Source: an uncultured Bacteroides sp. (lineage in GTDB: Bacteria > Bacteroidota > Bacteroidia > Bacteroidales > Bacteroidaceae). From it: a stretch of 33,763 nucleotides of DNA. Location: assembly GCA_900556625.1 (NCBI GenBank), contig USPQ01000024.1, forward strand, positions 1-33,763. The letters run 5' to 3'. The position numbers were made by a program, and so were the translations under genes. Each line of letters opens with the position of its first letter. The stretch's first letter is position 1. A model generated the notes under the pieces. It made no database searches, was not told where the DNA came from, and was given only the letters and a program-made list of their open reading frames with translations. Below are positions 25,399 through 33,717 of the stretch, piece after piece.

Positions 25399-25914
25399 AT
25401 GGAATGTAGAATACGTCGGTGGCGGATAGAAGATGCTAATGACATTGCAGAGACGCTGAATAACAAGAAAGTGCTTGATAATTTGAGAGACGGCATTCCT
25501 TTCCCCTATACGGTGGAGGATGCGAAAGAGTTCATACAAGCGATGAATGTTGCCGATCCGGAAACTACTTTTTCATTTGCCATTACTGTAGATGACAAGG
25601 CAATAGGAAGTATAGCCGCGTTCCGTCAGAGCAATATACATTCGAAAACGGCTGAAGTAGGTTATTATATTGCAGAACCCTATTGGGGAAAAGGACTTGG
25701 AACGAGTGCCATCAGACAGATATGTGAGTATATCTTTCGCAATACCGATATCATCCGGCTCTTTGCGGAGCCTTTCGCACATAATATCGGCTCTTGTCGT
25801 ATCCTTGAGAAAAGCGGCTTTCAGTTGGAGGGAACGCTGAGAAAGAATGCGGTGAAGAATGGCGTCGTTGTGGATATGAAGATGTATTCAATCCTGAATT
25901 GTGATAAGGCATAA
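25399..25914 (+). CDS. GNAT-family N-acetyltransferase (RimJ/RimL-like)
   Basis: This is a 171-residue cytoplasmic acetyltransferase that would move the acetyl group of acetyl-CoA to an amine, such as a protein N-terminus or a small molecule. The acetyl-CoA pyrophosphate-binding motif is in YWGKGLGTSAI (about 95-105). The later NIGSCRILEKSGFQLEGTLR stretch is the hallmark of the RimJ/RimL-like branch, and the protein begins with a typical IRRWRIEDANDIAE strand-helix. It is a single-gene unit between the GH31 terminator and the palindrome-rich gap. It converges with the sulP gene and shows no functional link to the utilisation locus. The substrate cannot be deduced. Confidence 0.88.
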   Translation: MECRIRRWRIEDANDIAETLNNKKVLDNLRDGIPFPYTVEDAKEFIQAMNVADPETTFSFAITVDDKAIGSIAAFRQSNIHSKTAEVGYYIAEPYWGKGLGTSAIRQICEYIFRNTDIIRLFAEPFAHNIGSCRILEKSGFQLEGTLRKNAVKNGVVVDMKMYSILNCDKA

Positions 25915-26030
25915 TCTTATCGTTTTTCTAACGATCGTACCATTTATTGATTCAGTACTGTTGAGAGCGATGTATAAGCGCGGATTATTCTTGAAAGTCT
26001 GGTGAAATAATGTTTGATTTAAGTAGCTTG

Positions 26031-26143
26031 TATGCCGTGTGTGCTGGACATATAGATCCGGCACGTAGGCCATATATACCCAACGCATTGGATCTATATG
26101 TCCAATACGTTGGATCTATATGCCCGATATACACGGTATATAT
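26031..26143. repeat. Cluster of palindromic and tandem 14-bp repeats between convergent genes
   Basis: GGACATATAGATCC (26046-26059) is followed by its perfect reverse complement GGATCTATATGTCC (26090-26103) and then a near copy GGATCTATATGCCC (26112-26125), with a 22-base period between the last two. Further nested arms pair: CCGTGT (26035-26040) with ACACGG (26131-26136), and ATATATACC (26072-26080) with GGTATATAT (26135-26143). The cluster lies in the 255-base gap between the acetyltransferase and sulP genes, which converge. It lacks a T-tract, so it is not a simple terminator. The rest of 25915-26169 holds only a short hairpin (25919-25935). Confidence 0.75.
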
Positions 26144-26169
26144 CTCCTGTAATTAGTTGATAAACATCG

Positions 26170-27849
26170 CTATTTCACAATGCTTTCCGCTCTTTCCAAC
26201 GCTATATTTATGTTCGGGCAGATGTTTTCTTTTCCCAGCAGTTCATAGAAGCCGGATTTCTCCAGCACTTTATGTACCTTATCATTTACTCCGGAAAGGA
26301 TAACAGTTGTTTTTTCTTTCTGCGACATTTCACAAAGCACGGTCAGGTTGTGTATGCCTGTGGAGTCAATGAACGGAACTTTTCTCATACGGATGATACG
26401 TACTTTCGGGCGGTCTCCCAGTTGTGCCATGGTGTCTTCAAACTTTGTAGCGATACCGAAGAAATAGGGGCCGTTGATCTCATATACCTCTACGCCTTTC
26501 GGGATGATGAGGTTCTCTTCGTGCACGGCAATGTCCGATTCTTTGTTCGGGTCAATCTCGTCGGTGATGACAGAGATTTCGGTTGTCTCCATTACGCGTT
26601 TCATAAAGAGAACGCAGGCAATAATTAATCCTACTTCGATAGCAACGGTCAAATCGAAAATGACCGTAAGGAAGAAAGTGATAAGCAACACAGTGACGTC
26701 TGATTTCGGGTTTTTCAGTAAAGCCTTGAATACGCGCCAGCCGCTCATGTTATAAGATACAATGACTAACACGCCGGCAAGGCATGCCATGGGGATGTAT
26801 TGTGCCAGCGGCATCAGGAAAAGCAGAATCAGGAGCAGGATTACTGCATGAATAATTCCGGCTATCGGTGTCTTGCCACCGTTGTTGATGTTCGTCATGG
26901 TACGGGCGATAGCTCCGGTAGCGGGGATACCTCCGAACAGAGGGGCTACGATATTTGCCGCGCCTTGCGCGATAAGCTCTGTGTTGGAATCGTGGCGGTC
27001 GCCAATCACACCGTCGGCTACCGTGGCGGACAGCAATGATTCGATAGCTCCTAATACGGCAATCGTGATAGCTACCGGAAATAATTCCCTGATAGCTTCC
27101 CAGTCTAGGGCGGGCACGACAGCGTCAGGCAATTCCGATTTGATAGTGAAACGGTCTCCTATCGTCTGGATGCAGTCGATTCCTCCGAAGGTTTTCATCA
27201 GATAGACGGCAGCAGTGACAACGACAATTGCTATCAGTGAGCCGGGAATTTTTTTTGAGAACTTGGGGGTAATGGCGATGATAATAATGCTGACAACGCT
27301 CACGATAGTGTTCCACCAGTTGACCGTATCGAAGTGACGGAAATAAATCATCCACTTCCCGACGAAATCTCCCGGCACTTTCTCCTCTCCAAAAGATAAA
27401 CCGAAAATATCGGCAATCTGGGTAGTGAAAATAGTAACGGCGATACCGCTGGTAAATCCGACAATGATAGGATAAGGGATAAACTTGATGACTGCACCGA
27501 GTTTGAAGACTCCCAGTAATACAAGCAGTACACCTGCCATGAGCGTGGCTACAATCAGTCCGGCTTCACCGTATTGCTGGATAATGCCGTAGATGATAAC
27601 GATGAAAGCACCTGTCGGGCCGCCGATCTGGACTTTGCTACCTCCCATTAGGGAGATGATAAATCCGGCGATGATAGCGGTGATAATACCTTTTTCGGGC
27701 GATACTCCCGAGGCGATACCGAAGGCGATAGCCAATGGAAGTGCCACGATACCTACGATGATGCCGGCCATTAGGTCCGCCATAAACGTTTCTTTCGAGT
27801 AATTCTTCAGACAAGAAACCAGCTTGGGTTTAAATTCAAATAGCTTCAT
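26170..27849 (-). CDS. SulP-family anion transporter with STAS domain
   Basis: This 559-residue inner-membrane transporter belongs to the SLC26/SulP family, which moves sulfate, bicarbonate or other anions, often with Na+ or H+. Starting MKLFEFKPKLVSCLKNYSKE, it has about 10-14 hydrophobic segments over residues 20-430. These include the family's LPLAIAFGIASGVSPEKGI segment near the N-terminus and a GGIPATGAIARTMTNINNGG stretch. A C-terminal STAS domain (about 440-555) carries the PFIDSTGIHNL phospho-site-like motif. It is transcribed alone toward the acetyltransferase. Import or export of sulfate released by the nearby sulfatases is conceivable but not shown; SulP genes are common housekeeping genes, and bicarbonate is an equally good substrate. 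Confidence 0.92.
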   Translation of the reverse strand: MKLFEFKPKLVSCLKNYSKETFMADLMAGIIVGIVALPLAIAFGIASGVSPEKGIITAIIAGFIISLMGGSKVQIGGPTGAFIVIIYGIIQQYGEAGLIVATLMAGVLLVLLGVFKLGAVIKFIPYPIIVGFTSGIAVTIFTTQIADIFGLSFGEEKVPGDFVGKWMIYFRHFDTVNWWNTIVSVVSIIIIAITPKFSKKIPGSLIAIVVVTAAVYLMKTFGGIDCIQTIGDRFTIKSELPDAVVPALDWEAIRELFPVAITIAVLGAIESLLSATVADGVIGDRHDSNTELIAQGAANIVAPLFGGIPATGAIARTMTNINNGGKTPIAGIIHAVILLLILLFLMPLAQYIPMACLAGVLVIVSYNMSGWRVFKALLKNPKSDVTVLLITFFLTVIFDLTVAIEVGLIIACVLFMKRVMETTEISVITDEIDPNKESDIAVHEENLIIPKGVEVYEINGPYFFGIATKFEDTMAQLGDRPKVRIIRMRKVPFIDSTGIHNLTVLCEMSQKEKTTVILSGVNDKVHKVLEKSGFYELLGKENICPNINIALERAESIVK

Positions 27850-27900
27850 TTTTATGAGTTGTTATACGTGTAATCTGATCTTTTTGCAAAGTAGAGGTTG

Positions 27901-27908
27901 CAAAATTA
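27901..27908 (-). promoter_or_regulatory. -7 promoter element for sulP
   Basis: On the minus strand this reads TAATTTTG, an exact match to TAnnTTTG, about 52 bases before the sulP start codon. The -33 region is AT-rich without a clear TTTG. The rest of the 248-base gap 27850-28097 between the divergent sulP and rubrerythrin genes holds only the rubrerythrin promoter. Confidence 0.5.
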
Positions 27909-28027
27909 TATAAAATAATCGAAATAAGTATGTTCTCCAGCATATTATTTGTCTGTTGATAGATTTCATCAATGAACTGATAGTTTTTATTCATAAAGAA
28001 AAGTCGGTTTATTACGAACAATTCGCT

Positions 28028-28035
28028 TATATTTG
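28028..28035 (+). promoter_or_regulatory. -7 promoter element for rubrerythrin
   Basis: TATATTTG matches TAnnTTTG exactly and lies 62 bases before the rubrerythrin ATG. A TTTA at 28008-28011 could be a poor, closely spaced -33 element. Confidence 0.6.
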
Positions 28036-28097
28036 CGTTATAAATAGTACGACAAGTTACGTTTGGTAATTACCAATTTAAAATATAGATTAGAATT

Positions 28098-28676
28098 ATG
28101 GCTAAAAGTATTAAAGGAACTCAGACAGAGAAGAATCTGTTGACTTCATTTGCAGGAGAATCACAAGCAAGAATGCGTTACACTTATTTCGCAAGTGTGG
28201 CTAAAAAGGAAGGTTACGAACAGATTTCTGCTATCTTCACTGAAACGGCTGATCAGGAAAAAGAACATGCAAAACGTATGTTTAAGTTTCTGGAAGGTGG
28301 TATGGTTGAAATTACTGCCAGCTATCCGGCCGGTGTAATCGGTACTACACTCGAAAATCTTCGCGCTGCCGCTGCCGGCGAGCATGAAGAATGGTCACTG
28401 GATTATCCCCACTTCGCAGATGTAGCAGAACAGGAAGGTTTCCCGATGATTGCTGCTATGTACCGCAACATCTCTATCGCTGAAAAAGGTCACGAAGAAA
28501 GATATCTGGCTTTCGTGAACAATATCGAAAATATGACTGTATTCGCTAAAGAAGGCGAAGTGGTATGGCAATGCCGTAACTGCGGTTACATCACCGTAGG
28601 TAAGGAAGCTCCTGAAGTTTGTCCGGCTTGCCTGCATCCGCAAGCATATTTCGAAGTGAAGAAAGAAAACTATTAA
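28098..28676 (+). CDS. Rubrerythrin
   Basis: This is a 192-residue non-haem iron protein that protects anaerobes by reducing hydrogen peroxide with electrons from rubredoxin-type donors. The N-terminal ferritin-like four-helix domain (about 1-145) carries the diiron ligands in FAGESQARMRY, ETADQEKEHAKRM and an ISIAEKGHEERY stretch. The C-terminal rubredoxin-like domain (about 155-190) has the four cysteines in CRNCGY and CPACLHP. It has a clear upstream -7 element and a strong terminator right after it, so it is a monocistronic gene. Codon choice is rich in C-ending codons, as expected of a highly expressed gene. The length is normal for the family. Confidence 0.97.
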   Translation: MAKSIKGTQTEKNLLTSFAGESQARMRYTYFASVAKKEGYEQISAIFTETADQEKEHAKRMFKFLEGGMVEITASYPAGVIGTTLENLRAAAAGEHEEWSLDYPHFADVAEQEGFPMIAAMYRNISIAEKGHEERYLAFVNNIENMTVFAKEGEVVWQCRNCGYITVGKEAPEVCPACLHPQAYFEVKKENY

Positions 28677-28706
28677 TCTGCGTCTACCGGGTTAATTGGA
28701 TAAAGA

Positions 28707-28740
28707 AAAATGAGGCTGACTTGTTAATCAGCCTCATTTT
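28707..28740. terminator. Bidirectional terminator between rubrerythrin and the small lipoprotein gene
   Basis: AAAATGAGGCTGA (28707-28719) and TCAGCCTCATTTT (28728-28740) form 13 perfect pairs with an 8-base loop and A- and T-rich flanks. It works for the + strand rubrerythrin and, read on the other strand, for the lipoprotein gene whose stop codon touches it. Confidence 0.9.
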
Positions 28741-29016
28741 CTATTTATTTCGGATACTGTCTTTGTAAATGGTAATTGTCCGTTCTCCTGTCGAATCATT
28801 CTTGATACTAGTTACATCTCCCCGTGTGGTGAAATATACATAGTTTCCCATATCAAAAAAACGGTAGACTTTTATTCCCTCGTGCTCAAACAGATAACTT
28901 ACTTCGTAGGTTCTGTTGTTCTCGGATTTCCCACTTTTTAGCGGGATGCCTGTATAACAGGAAGCTAATCCTATCATACAGAACAAAGAAATAAAGAGTT
29001 GAGCTAATGTTTTCAT
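28741..29016 (-). CDS. Small lipoprotein (DUF4884-like)
   Basis: This 91-residue protein has a lipoprotein signal ending in IGLASC (Cys20), so it is anchored in the cell envelope. The rest is a short, mostly beta-strand domain, with YEVSYLFEHEGIKVYRF followed by YVYFTT. I associate this with the Bacteroides family DUF4884, without being able to check. Its start is 2 bases after the nadB stop codon, so it is co-transcribed with nadB, and its own stop abuts the shared terminator. The function is unknown. Confidence 0.8.
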   Translation of the reverse strand: MKTLAQLFISLFCMIGLASCYTGIPLKSGKSENNRTYEVSYLFEHEGIKVYRFFDMGNYVYFTTRGDVTSIKNDSTGERTITIYKDSIRNK

Positions 29017-29018
29017 AA

Positions 29019-30590
29019 TTATTTCTTTGCGTGCGGATAATCTATCGTGTAATGCAATCCGCGGCTTTCCTTGCGTTCCATTGCCTGGCGCATAATCAGA
29101 TAGCCGACATTCACCATATTGCGCAATTCACAGATTTCTCTGGAAGCGACACTACGTTTGAACAGGCTTTCAGTCTCTTCGTAGATAATGTCCAGTCTGT
29201 CCCAGGCACGTTTCAAGCGAAGGTCGCTGCGGACAATACCTACATACGTACTCATAATCTGATTCACTTCCTTCATGCTCTGTGTGATGAGTACCATTTC
29301 TTCCGGTGAGCGGGTACCTTCATCGTTCCATTCGGGGATGTTCTCGTTGTAGGAATATTGGTCGATGACTTGCAGACTGTGCTTGGCAGCTGCATCGGCA
29401 TATACCACGGCTTCAATCAAAGAGTTGGAAGCCAGGCGGTTACCGCCGTGCAGTCCTGTGCAAGAACACTCTCCTACTGCGTATAGACGCTCGATAGAAG
29501 ACTGTCCGTTCAGGTCTACCAGGATACCGCCGCAGAGATAATGGGCGGCCGGAGCTACCGGGATATAATCTTTAGTGATGTCGATGCCCAGACTCAGGCA
29601 TTTCTCGTAGATATTGGGGAAATGTTTCTTTGTTTCTTCCGGATCTTTGTGGGTGACGTCCAAATAAACATGATCGTCTCCGCGATTCTTCATCTCGTTG
29701 TCAATGGCACGTGCCACGATGTCGCGCGGGGCAAGCGAGAGACGCGAGTCGTATTTCTGCATGAATTCCTTGCCGTCCATAGTACGGAGTACGCCACCGT
29801 AGCCGCGCATTGCTTCCGTAATCAGGAAAGAAGGACGGTCACCCGGATGATAAAGGGCGGTGGGGTGGAACTGCACAAATTCCATATCTTTCACCGTACC
29901 TTTGGCGCGGTAAACCATAGCGATGCCGTCCCCCGTGGCGACTAGCGGATTGGTTGTGGTCTTGTAGACGGCTCCCACTCCACCGGTGGCCATCAAAGTC
30001 ACTTTGGCAAGATAGGTATCTACTTTTCCGGTCTTCGGATCGAGGATATAAGCACCGTAGCATTTGATGTCCGGTGTCTGGCGGGTAACGGTGACTCCCA
30101 GATGATGTTGGGTCAGGATTTCAATAGCAAACTGGTTCTCGATTACCGTGATATTGGGATGCCGTTGCACGGCTTTGATCAGGCTATCCTGTATTTCAGC
30201 TCCCGTATTGTCTTTGTGGTGAAGGATACGGAATTCAGAGTGTCCCCCTTCGCGGTGCAGGTCAAATTCGCCTTTCTCATTTTTGTCGAAGTCCACTCCC
30301 CACTTGATTAGTTCCTCAATTTGTGCGGGAGCTTCACGCACTACTTTCTCCACTGCGGCACGGTCGCTGATCCAGTCGCCGGCGTTCATGGTGTCTTCAA
30401 TGTGTTTGTCGAAATTGTCTACCAGCAGGTTGGTCACAGACGCTACCCCACCTTGTGCGAAGTACGTATTGGCCTCTTCCAGCCCACTTTTACAGATAAG
30501 AGCAACTTTACCTTTGTGCGCCACTTTCAGCGCAAAACTCATACCGGCAATTCCGGAGCCGATAACGAGGAAATCGAATTTTCTTACCAT
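29019..30590 (-). CDS. nadB: L-aspartate oxidase
   Basis: This is a 523-residue flavoprotein of de novo NAD synthesis that oxidises L-aspartate to iminoaspartate, the substrate of quinolinate synthase. In anaerobes fumarate is the likely electron acceptor. The FAD-binding Rossmann motif VIGSGIAGMSFA lies at the N-terminus. The family marks TNPLVATGDGIAM, EFVQFHPTAL and GLHGGNRLASNSLIEA follow, and a C-terminal helical domain completes the protein. The ATG at 30590 was chosen; an in-frame GTG at 30608 would add six residues before the flavin motif. nadA and nadC are not next to it. It has its own -7 element and shares a transcript with the small lipoprotein gene downstream. Fumarate reductase flavoprotein subunits are related, but the length and motifs fit NadB. 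Confidence 0.95.
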   Translation of the reverse strand: MVRKFDFLVIGSGIAGMSFALKVAHKGKVALICKSGLEEANTYFAQGGVASVTNLLVDNFDKHIEDTMNAGDWISDRAAVEKVVREAPAQIEELIKWGVDFDKNEKGEFDLHREGGHSEFRILHHKDNTGAEIQDSLIKAVQRHPNITVIENQFAIEILTQHHLGVTVTRQTPDIKCYGAYILDPKTGKVDTYLAKVTLMATGGVGAVYKTTTNPLVATGDGIAMVYRAKGTVKDMEFVQFHPTALYHPGDRPSFLITEAMRGYGGVLRTMDGKEFMQKYDSRLSLAPRDIVARAIDNEMKNRGDDHVYLDVTHKDPEETKKHFPNIYEKCLSLGIDITKDYIPVAPAAHYLCGGILVDLNGQSSIERLYAVGECSCTGLHGGNRLASNSLIEAVVYADAAAKHSLQVIDQYSYNENIPEWNDEGTRSPEEMVLITQSMKEVNQIMSTYVGIVRSDLRLKRAWDRLDIIYEETESLFKRSVASREICELRNMVNVGYLIMRQAMERKESRGLHYTIDYPHAKK

Positions 30591-30610
30591 AATTTTGTTA
30601 TTTCTCACCG

Positions 30611-30618
30611 CAAAGCTA
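30611..30618 (-). promoter_or_regulatory. -7 promoter element for nadB
   Basis: The minus-strand reading TAGCTTTG is an exact TAnnTTTG match, about 20 bases before the nadB ATG, giving a short leader. No definite -33 TTTG was found. Confidence 0.6.
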
Positions 30619-30647
30619 CAAAATAAGTTACTTCGTTGTACTTTTCG

Positions 30648-30678
30648 TTGTCACTAATTCATAAAATTGCTACCTTGC
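30648..30678 (+). promoter_or_regulatory. Candidate promoter for the PH-domain/lpd gene group
   Basis: TTG at 30648-30650 as a -33 element and TACCTTGC at 30671-30678 as a near -7 element are separated by 20 bases, close to the Bacteroides spacing. The PH-domain gene starts 19 bases downstream. Confidence 0.45.
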
Positions 30679-30696
30679 AGGCAAAAATCTGACAAA

Positions 30697-31089
30697 ATGA
30701 ATCGAATTTTTCATGCCCGCATCGCCTGGTACCAGTATTTCCTCTTGGCAGTGCTTACTGTAAATGCCGTCGGTGCTTTGTGGTGTAAATATATCTTGCC
30801 GGCTGTGCTGTTTATGCTCATGCTGATTGTAGTGATCGAACAGATTATACATACCGCCTATACGGTCACTACGAACGGAAATATTGAAATATCCCGTGGA
30901 CGCTTTATCCGTAAGAAGGTAATTCCTATTTCCGAAATTACGACTATACAAAGGTACCGTTCTATGAAATTCGGGAGTTTCTCGGTGACCGATTACATAT
31001 TGATAGAGTATGGGAAAGACAAGTTTGCTTCCGTCATGCCTGTCAAAGAACGGGAATTTGTTGAACTGATTGAAAAGAAAATGAACTAA
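30697..31089 (+). CDS. Bacterial PH-domain membrane protein (DUF1200/bPH-like)
   Basis: This 130-residue protein has two closely spaced transmembrane segments (about 12-30 and 33-52). A small beta-rich domain follows with YTVTTNGNIEISRGRF and then IPISEITTIQRYRS. This is the pattern of short bacterial pleckstrin-homology-like proteins formerly called DUF1200. The ATG at 30697 was chosen; an in-frame TTG at 30667 would add ten residues without an export signal. It ends 14 bases before the lpd gene, so the two are probably co-transcribed. Its role is unknown. Confidence 0.8.
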   Translation: MNRIFHARIAWYQYFLLAVLTVNAVGALWCKYILPAVLFMLMLIVVIEQIIHTAYTVTTNGNIEISRGRFIRKKVIPISEITTIQRYRSMKFGSFSVTDYILIEYGKDKFASVMPVKEREFVELIEKKMN

Positions 31090-31103
31090 ATAATTTATTT
31101 ACT

Positions 31104-32447
31104 ATGAAATACCAAGTGATTATTATCGGCGGTGGTCCTGCGGGATATACGGCTGCCGAATCTGCCGGCAAAGCCGGTTTGAGTGTATTATTGATTGAAA
31201 AGAACAATCTGGGCGGTGTCTGTCTGAACGAGGGATGCATCCCGACTAAGACTCTGCTCTATTCGGCAAAAACTTATGATAGTGCAAAGCACGCGTCGAA
31301 GTATGCGATAAACGTATCCGAAGTCTCTTTTGATTTATCCAAGATTATTGTCCGTAAGAGCAAAGTGGTGCGTAAACTGGTATTGGGGGTGAAGGCGAAG
31401 TTGGCTTCGAACAATGTCGCGATAGTATCGGGAGAAGCACAAATCATAGATAAGAATACAGTCCGCTGCGGTGAGGAGACTTACGAAGGTGAGAACCTGA
31501 TACTTTGCACTGGTTCGGAAACCTTTATTCCCCCTATTCCCGGAGTGGAAACGGTGAATTACTGGACGCACCGGGACGCGTTGGATAATAAAGAACTGCC
31601 CGCTTCTCTGGCCATTGTCGGTGGCGGAGTGATAGGAATGGAGTTCGCTTCTTTCTTCAATAGCTTGGGCGTGCAAGTGACGGTAGTCGAAATGCTGGAT
31701 GAGATTCTCGGCGGAATGGATAAGGAACTTTCTGCTCTGTTGCGTGCGGAATATGCAAAGCGAGGCATTAAATTCCTGCTTAGTACGAAAGTTGTCGGCC
31801 TGTCGCAGACGGAAGGAGCTGCTGTTGTCTCTTATGAGAATGCGGAAGGAAGTGGCAATGTGGTAGCGGAGAAGCTGTTGATGAGTGTCGGCCGTCGTCC
31901 TGTGACGAAAGGTTTCGGGCTCGAAAACCTGAATTTGGAAAAGACAGAACGTGGGGCTGTCAAAGTGGATGAGAAGATGCAGACCTCCGTGCCTGGTGTT
32001 TATGTTTGCGGTGACCTGACCGGATTCTCCTTGCTGGCTCATACAGCCGTTCGTGAAGCAGAGGTGGCCGTGCATTCTATTTTGGGAAAAGAAGACACTA
32101 TGAGCTATCGTGCCATTCCGGGGGTTGTCTATACCAATCCGGAGATTGCCGGGGTAGGTGAAACGGAAGAATCTGCTTCAGCAAAAGGCATTACTTGTCA
32201 AGTTATAAAGCTCCCAATGGCTTATTCCGGTCGTTTTGTAGCAGAGAACGAAGGAGTGAACGGGGTTTGCAAGGTGTTGCTGGATGAACAGGAGCGGGTG
32301 ATTGGAGCGCACGTGTTGGGTAACCCGGCTTCAGAGATAATAACCCTTGCAGGAACGGCCATTGAACTTGGGTTGACGGCGGCGCAATGGAAGAAGATTG
32401 TCTTCCCTCATCCAACGGTGGGTGAGATATTTCGGGAAGCATTGTAA
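31104..32447 (+). CDS. lpdA: Dihydrolipoyl dehydrogenase (E3)
   Basis: This is a 447-residue flavoenzyme that reoxidises dihydrolipoyl groups of 2-oxo-acid dehydrogenase or glycine-cleavage complexes with NAD+. The FAD motif IIIGGGPAGYTAAESAG opens the protein. The redox-active disulfide is in GGVCLNEGCIPTK (about 38-50). The NAD motif is VGGGVIGMEFASFF (about 172-185), and the C-terminal catalytic His-Glu pair is in FPHPTVGEIFREAL. The length is slightly short for the family but all motifs are present. No E1 or E2 gene is nearby. It follows the PH-domain gene by 14 bases and precedes the thioredoxin-like gene by 27 bases, so they may form one operon. Other class I disulfide oxidoreductases are less likely given CLNEGC. 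Confidence 0.93.
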   Translation: MKYQVIIIGGGPAGYTAAESAGKAGLSVLLIEKNNLGGVCLNEGCIPTKTLLYSAKTYDSAKHASKYAINVSEVSFDLSKIIVRKSKVVRKLVLGVKAKLASNNVAIVSGEAQIIDKNTVRCGEETYEGENLILCTGSETFIPPIPGVETVNYWTHRDALDNKELPASLAIVGGGVIGMEFASFFNSLGVQVTVVEMLDEILGGMDKELSALLRAEYAKRGIKFLLSTKVVGLSQTEGAAVVSYENAEGSGNVVAEKLLMSVGRRPVTKGFGLENLNLEKTERGAVKVDEKMQTSVPGVYVCGDLTGFSLLAHTAVREAEVAVHSILGKEDTMSYRAIPGVVYTNPEIAGVGETEESASAKGITCQVIKLPMAYSGRFVAENEGVNGVCKVLLDEQERVIGAHVLGNPASEIITLAGTAIELGLTAAQWKKIVFPHPTVGEIFREAL

Positions 32448-32474
32448 TCCGGTACATACCATAAAAAGATATAT

Positions 32475-33677
32475 ATGAGGAAATATATAATTGTTCCGGT
32501 TTTCTTGGCGGTGGTGCTGGTGATGATGTGTCATTGTACATCCGACCGGAAAGCAACAGTTCCGGCAAACGAATATTTGATTCAGGGAGAGCTGGCAAAT
32601 CTTTCGGATAGTATAGTGATAGGGCTGTATGTGGATGAAGGAAACATTTTCAACCTTGTGGCGAGAGATACGCTTCTGAATGGCAAGTTTTCTTTCCGGG
32701 ATACTGTCTCTGTTACAAAGAAAATGCTGATAATGTCTGATAATAAGGGATTCCCGGGCACATGGCTGGAAGTATGGATAGCGCCGGGGGAGTATATAGA
32801 AATCAAAGGAGAGGACAAATTACTGAAAACCTGGGAAGTGGTGAGCGATATCCCCGAACAGGCGGAAGAAAATCGCTTTACGGCTTGTGCAATGGCTCAG
32901 CAAAAAGAACTGATGCAGCATTTGGCGGCCGAATATGACTGGCAGCGGATGATGTTTATAGACCATGCAGGCGATCAGGAATTTGAAAAGAAAGGCTGGG
33001 CAAAGATAGACTCTATCCGGAAGTTGACAACGCCTTTACGGCAAGAAATCTGGAAAAAGGAACTTGAATATATGAAAGAGGCGCCTATCTCTAAAGTGTG
33101 GATAGATAAGCTGCTGCTATATGCTTCTATGATGAAATACGAAACTGTCATGCCTTATAAGGAAGAAGTGAAGAGCTTGTATGCTCGAATGCCGGAAACC
33201 GAGAAGCAAACGGATGCCGGACAGGAGATTACGGCCTATATTTATCCTCCTTCTGTGGCAGGAATAGGAGATATGATGGTTGACGGAGAACTATATGACG
33301 TGAATGACTCTCTCCGCCATATATCCGAATTTGCGGGACGATTCATTTTGCTGGATTTCTGGAGTAGCGGATGTGGTCCTTGTGTGGAGTCGATCCCGGA
33401 AATGGAGAAGGTCATAGATACTTATAAGGATAGAATGACCGTGATTAGTATCAGTGAAGACCCGAAAGCACGCTGGAAAGAATATGTTAAGACGAAAGGA
33501 ATGGGCGGCAACCAGTGGAATGAACTTCGCAGAGGCCGTACGGGACTTGCTGTGAGTTATCAGGTGAAAGGGATTCCTCATTATGTGCTTATTGCTCCTA
33601 GCGGGAAGATACAAGATATGTGGTCCGGTTATGGTTCCGGTTCACTTCTGGAAACGGTGAAGAAGAATCTGAAATAG
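32475..33677 (+). CDS. TlpA-like thioredoxin-fold protein with DUF4369-type N-terminal domain
   Basis: This is a 400-residue exported thiol-disulfide protein. The N-terminal hydrophobic segment ends in VLVMMCHC, a weak lipobox at Cys19 or Cys21, so it is probably attached to the envelope. A beta-rich domain of the DUF4369 type covers about 33-130 and a helical linker about 130-260. The thioredoxin domain covers about 275-400, with the redox pair Cys300-Gly-Pro-Cys303 in WSSGCGPCVES and the cis-proline region VKGIPHYVLI. Such Bacteroides proteins are thought to reduce or exchange disulfides in periplasmic proteins; substrates are unknown. It may be the last gene of the group that begins with the PH-domain gene. 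Confidence 0.88.
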   Translation: MRKYIIVPVFLAVVLVMMCHCTSDRKATVPANEYLIQGELANLSDSIVIGLYVDEGNIFNLVARDTLLNGKFSFRDTVSVTKKMLIMSDNKGFPGTWLEVWIAPGEYIEIKGEDKLLKTWEVVSDIPEQAEENRFTACAMAQQKELMQHLAAEYDWQRMMFIDHAGDQEFEKKGWAKIDSIRKLTTPLRQEIWKKELEYMKEAPISKVWIDKLLLYASMMKYETVMPYKEEVKSLYARMPETEKQTDAGQEITAYIYPPSVAGIGDMMVDGELYDVNDSLRHISEFAGRFILLDFWSSGCGPCVESIPEMEKVIDTYKDRMTVISISEDPKARWKEYVKTKGMGGNQWNELRRGRTGLAVSYQVKGIPHYVLIAPSGKIQDMWSGYGSGSLLETVKKNLK

Positions 33678-33717
33678 TAGAAAAGAGACTGACTAAAAAG
33701 TCAATAGTATCTCCATT

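Noticed and set aside
25919..25935. Small hairpin after the acetyltransferase gene as a terminator
   Set aside because: Only six pairs with the T-run in the loop rather than after the stem.
26046..26125. CRISPR array
   Set aside because: Only three copies in mixed orientation with unequal spacing and no cas genes; it is a palindrome cluster.
26170..27849. SulP transporter as part of the sulfatase locus
   Set aside because: It is on the opposite strand beyond a terminator and an unrelated gene, has its own promoter, and SulP proteins often carry bicarbonate; a link is only conceivable.
30591..30608. GTG start for nadB
   Set aside because: The ATG at 30590 puts the flavin-binding strand at the usual distance from the N-terminus.
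30667..30696. TTG start for the PH-domain protein
   Set aside because: The extra ten residues overlap the candidate promoter and have no matching family feature; the ATG at 30697 is preferred.
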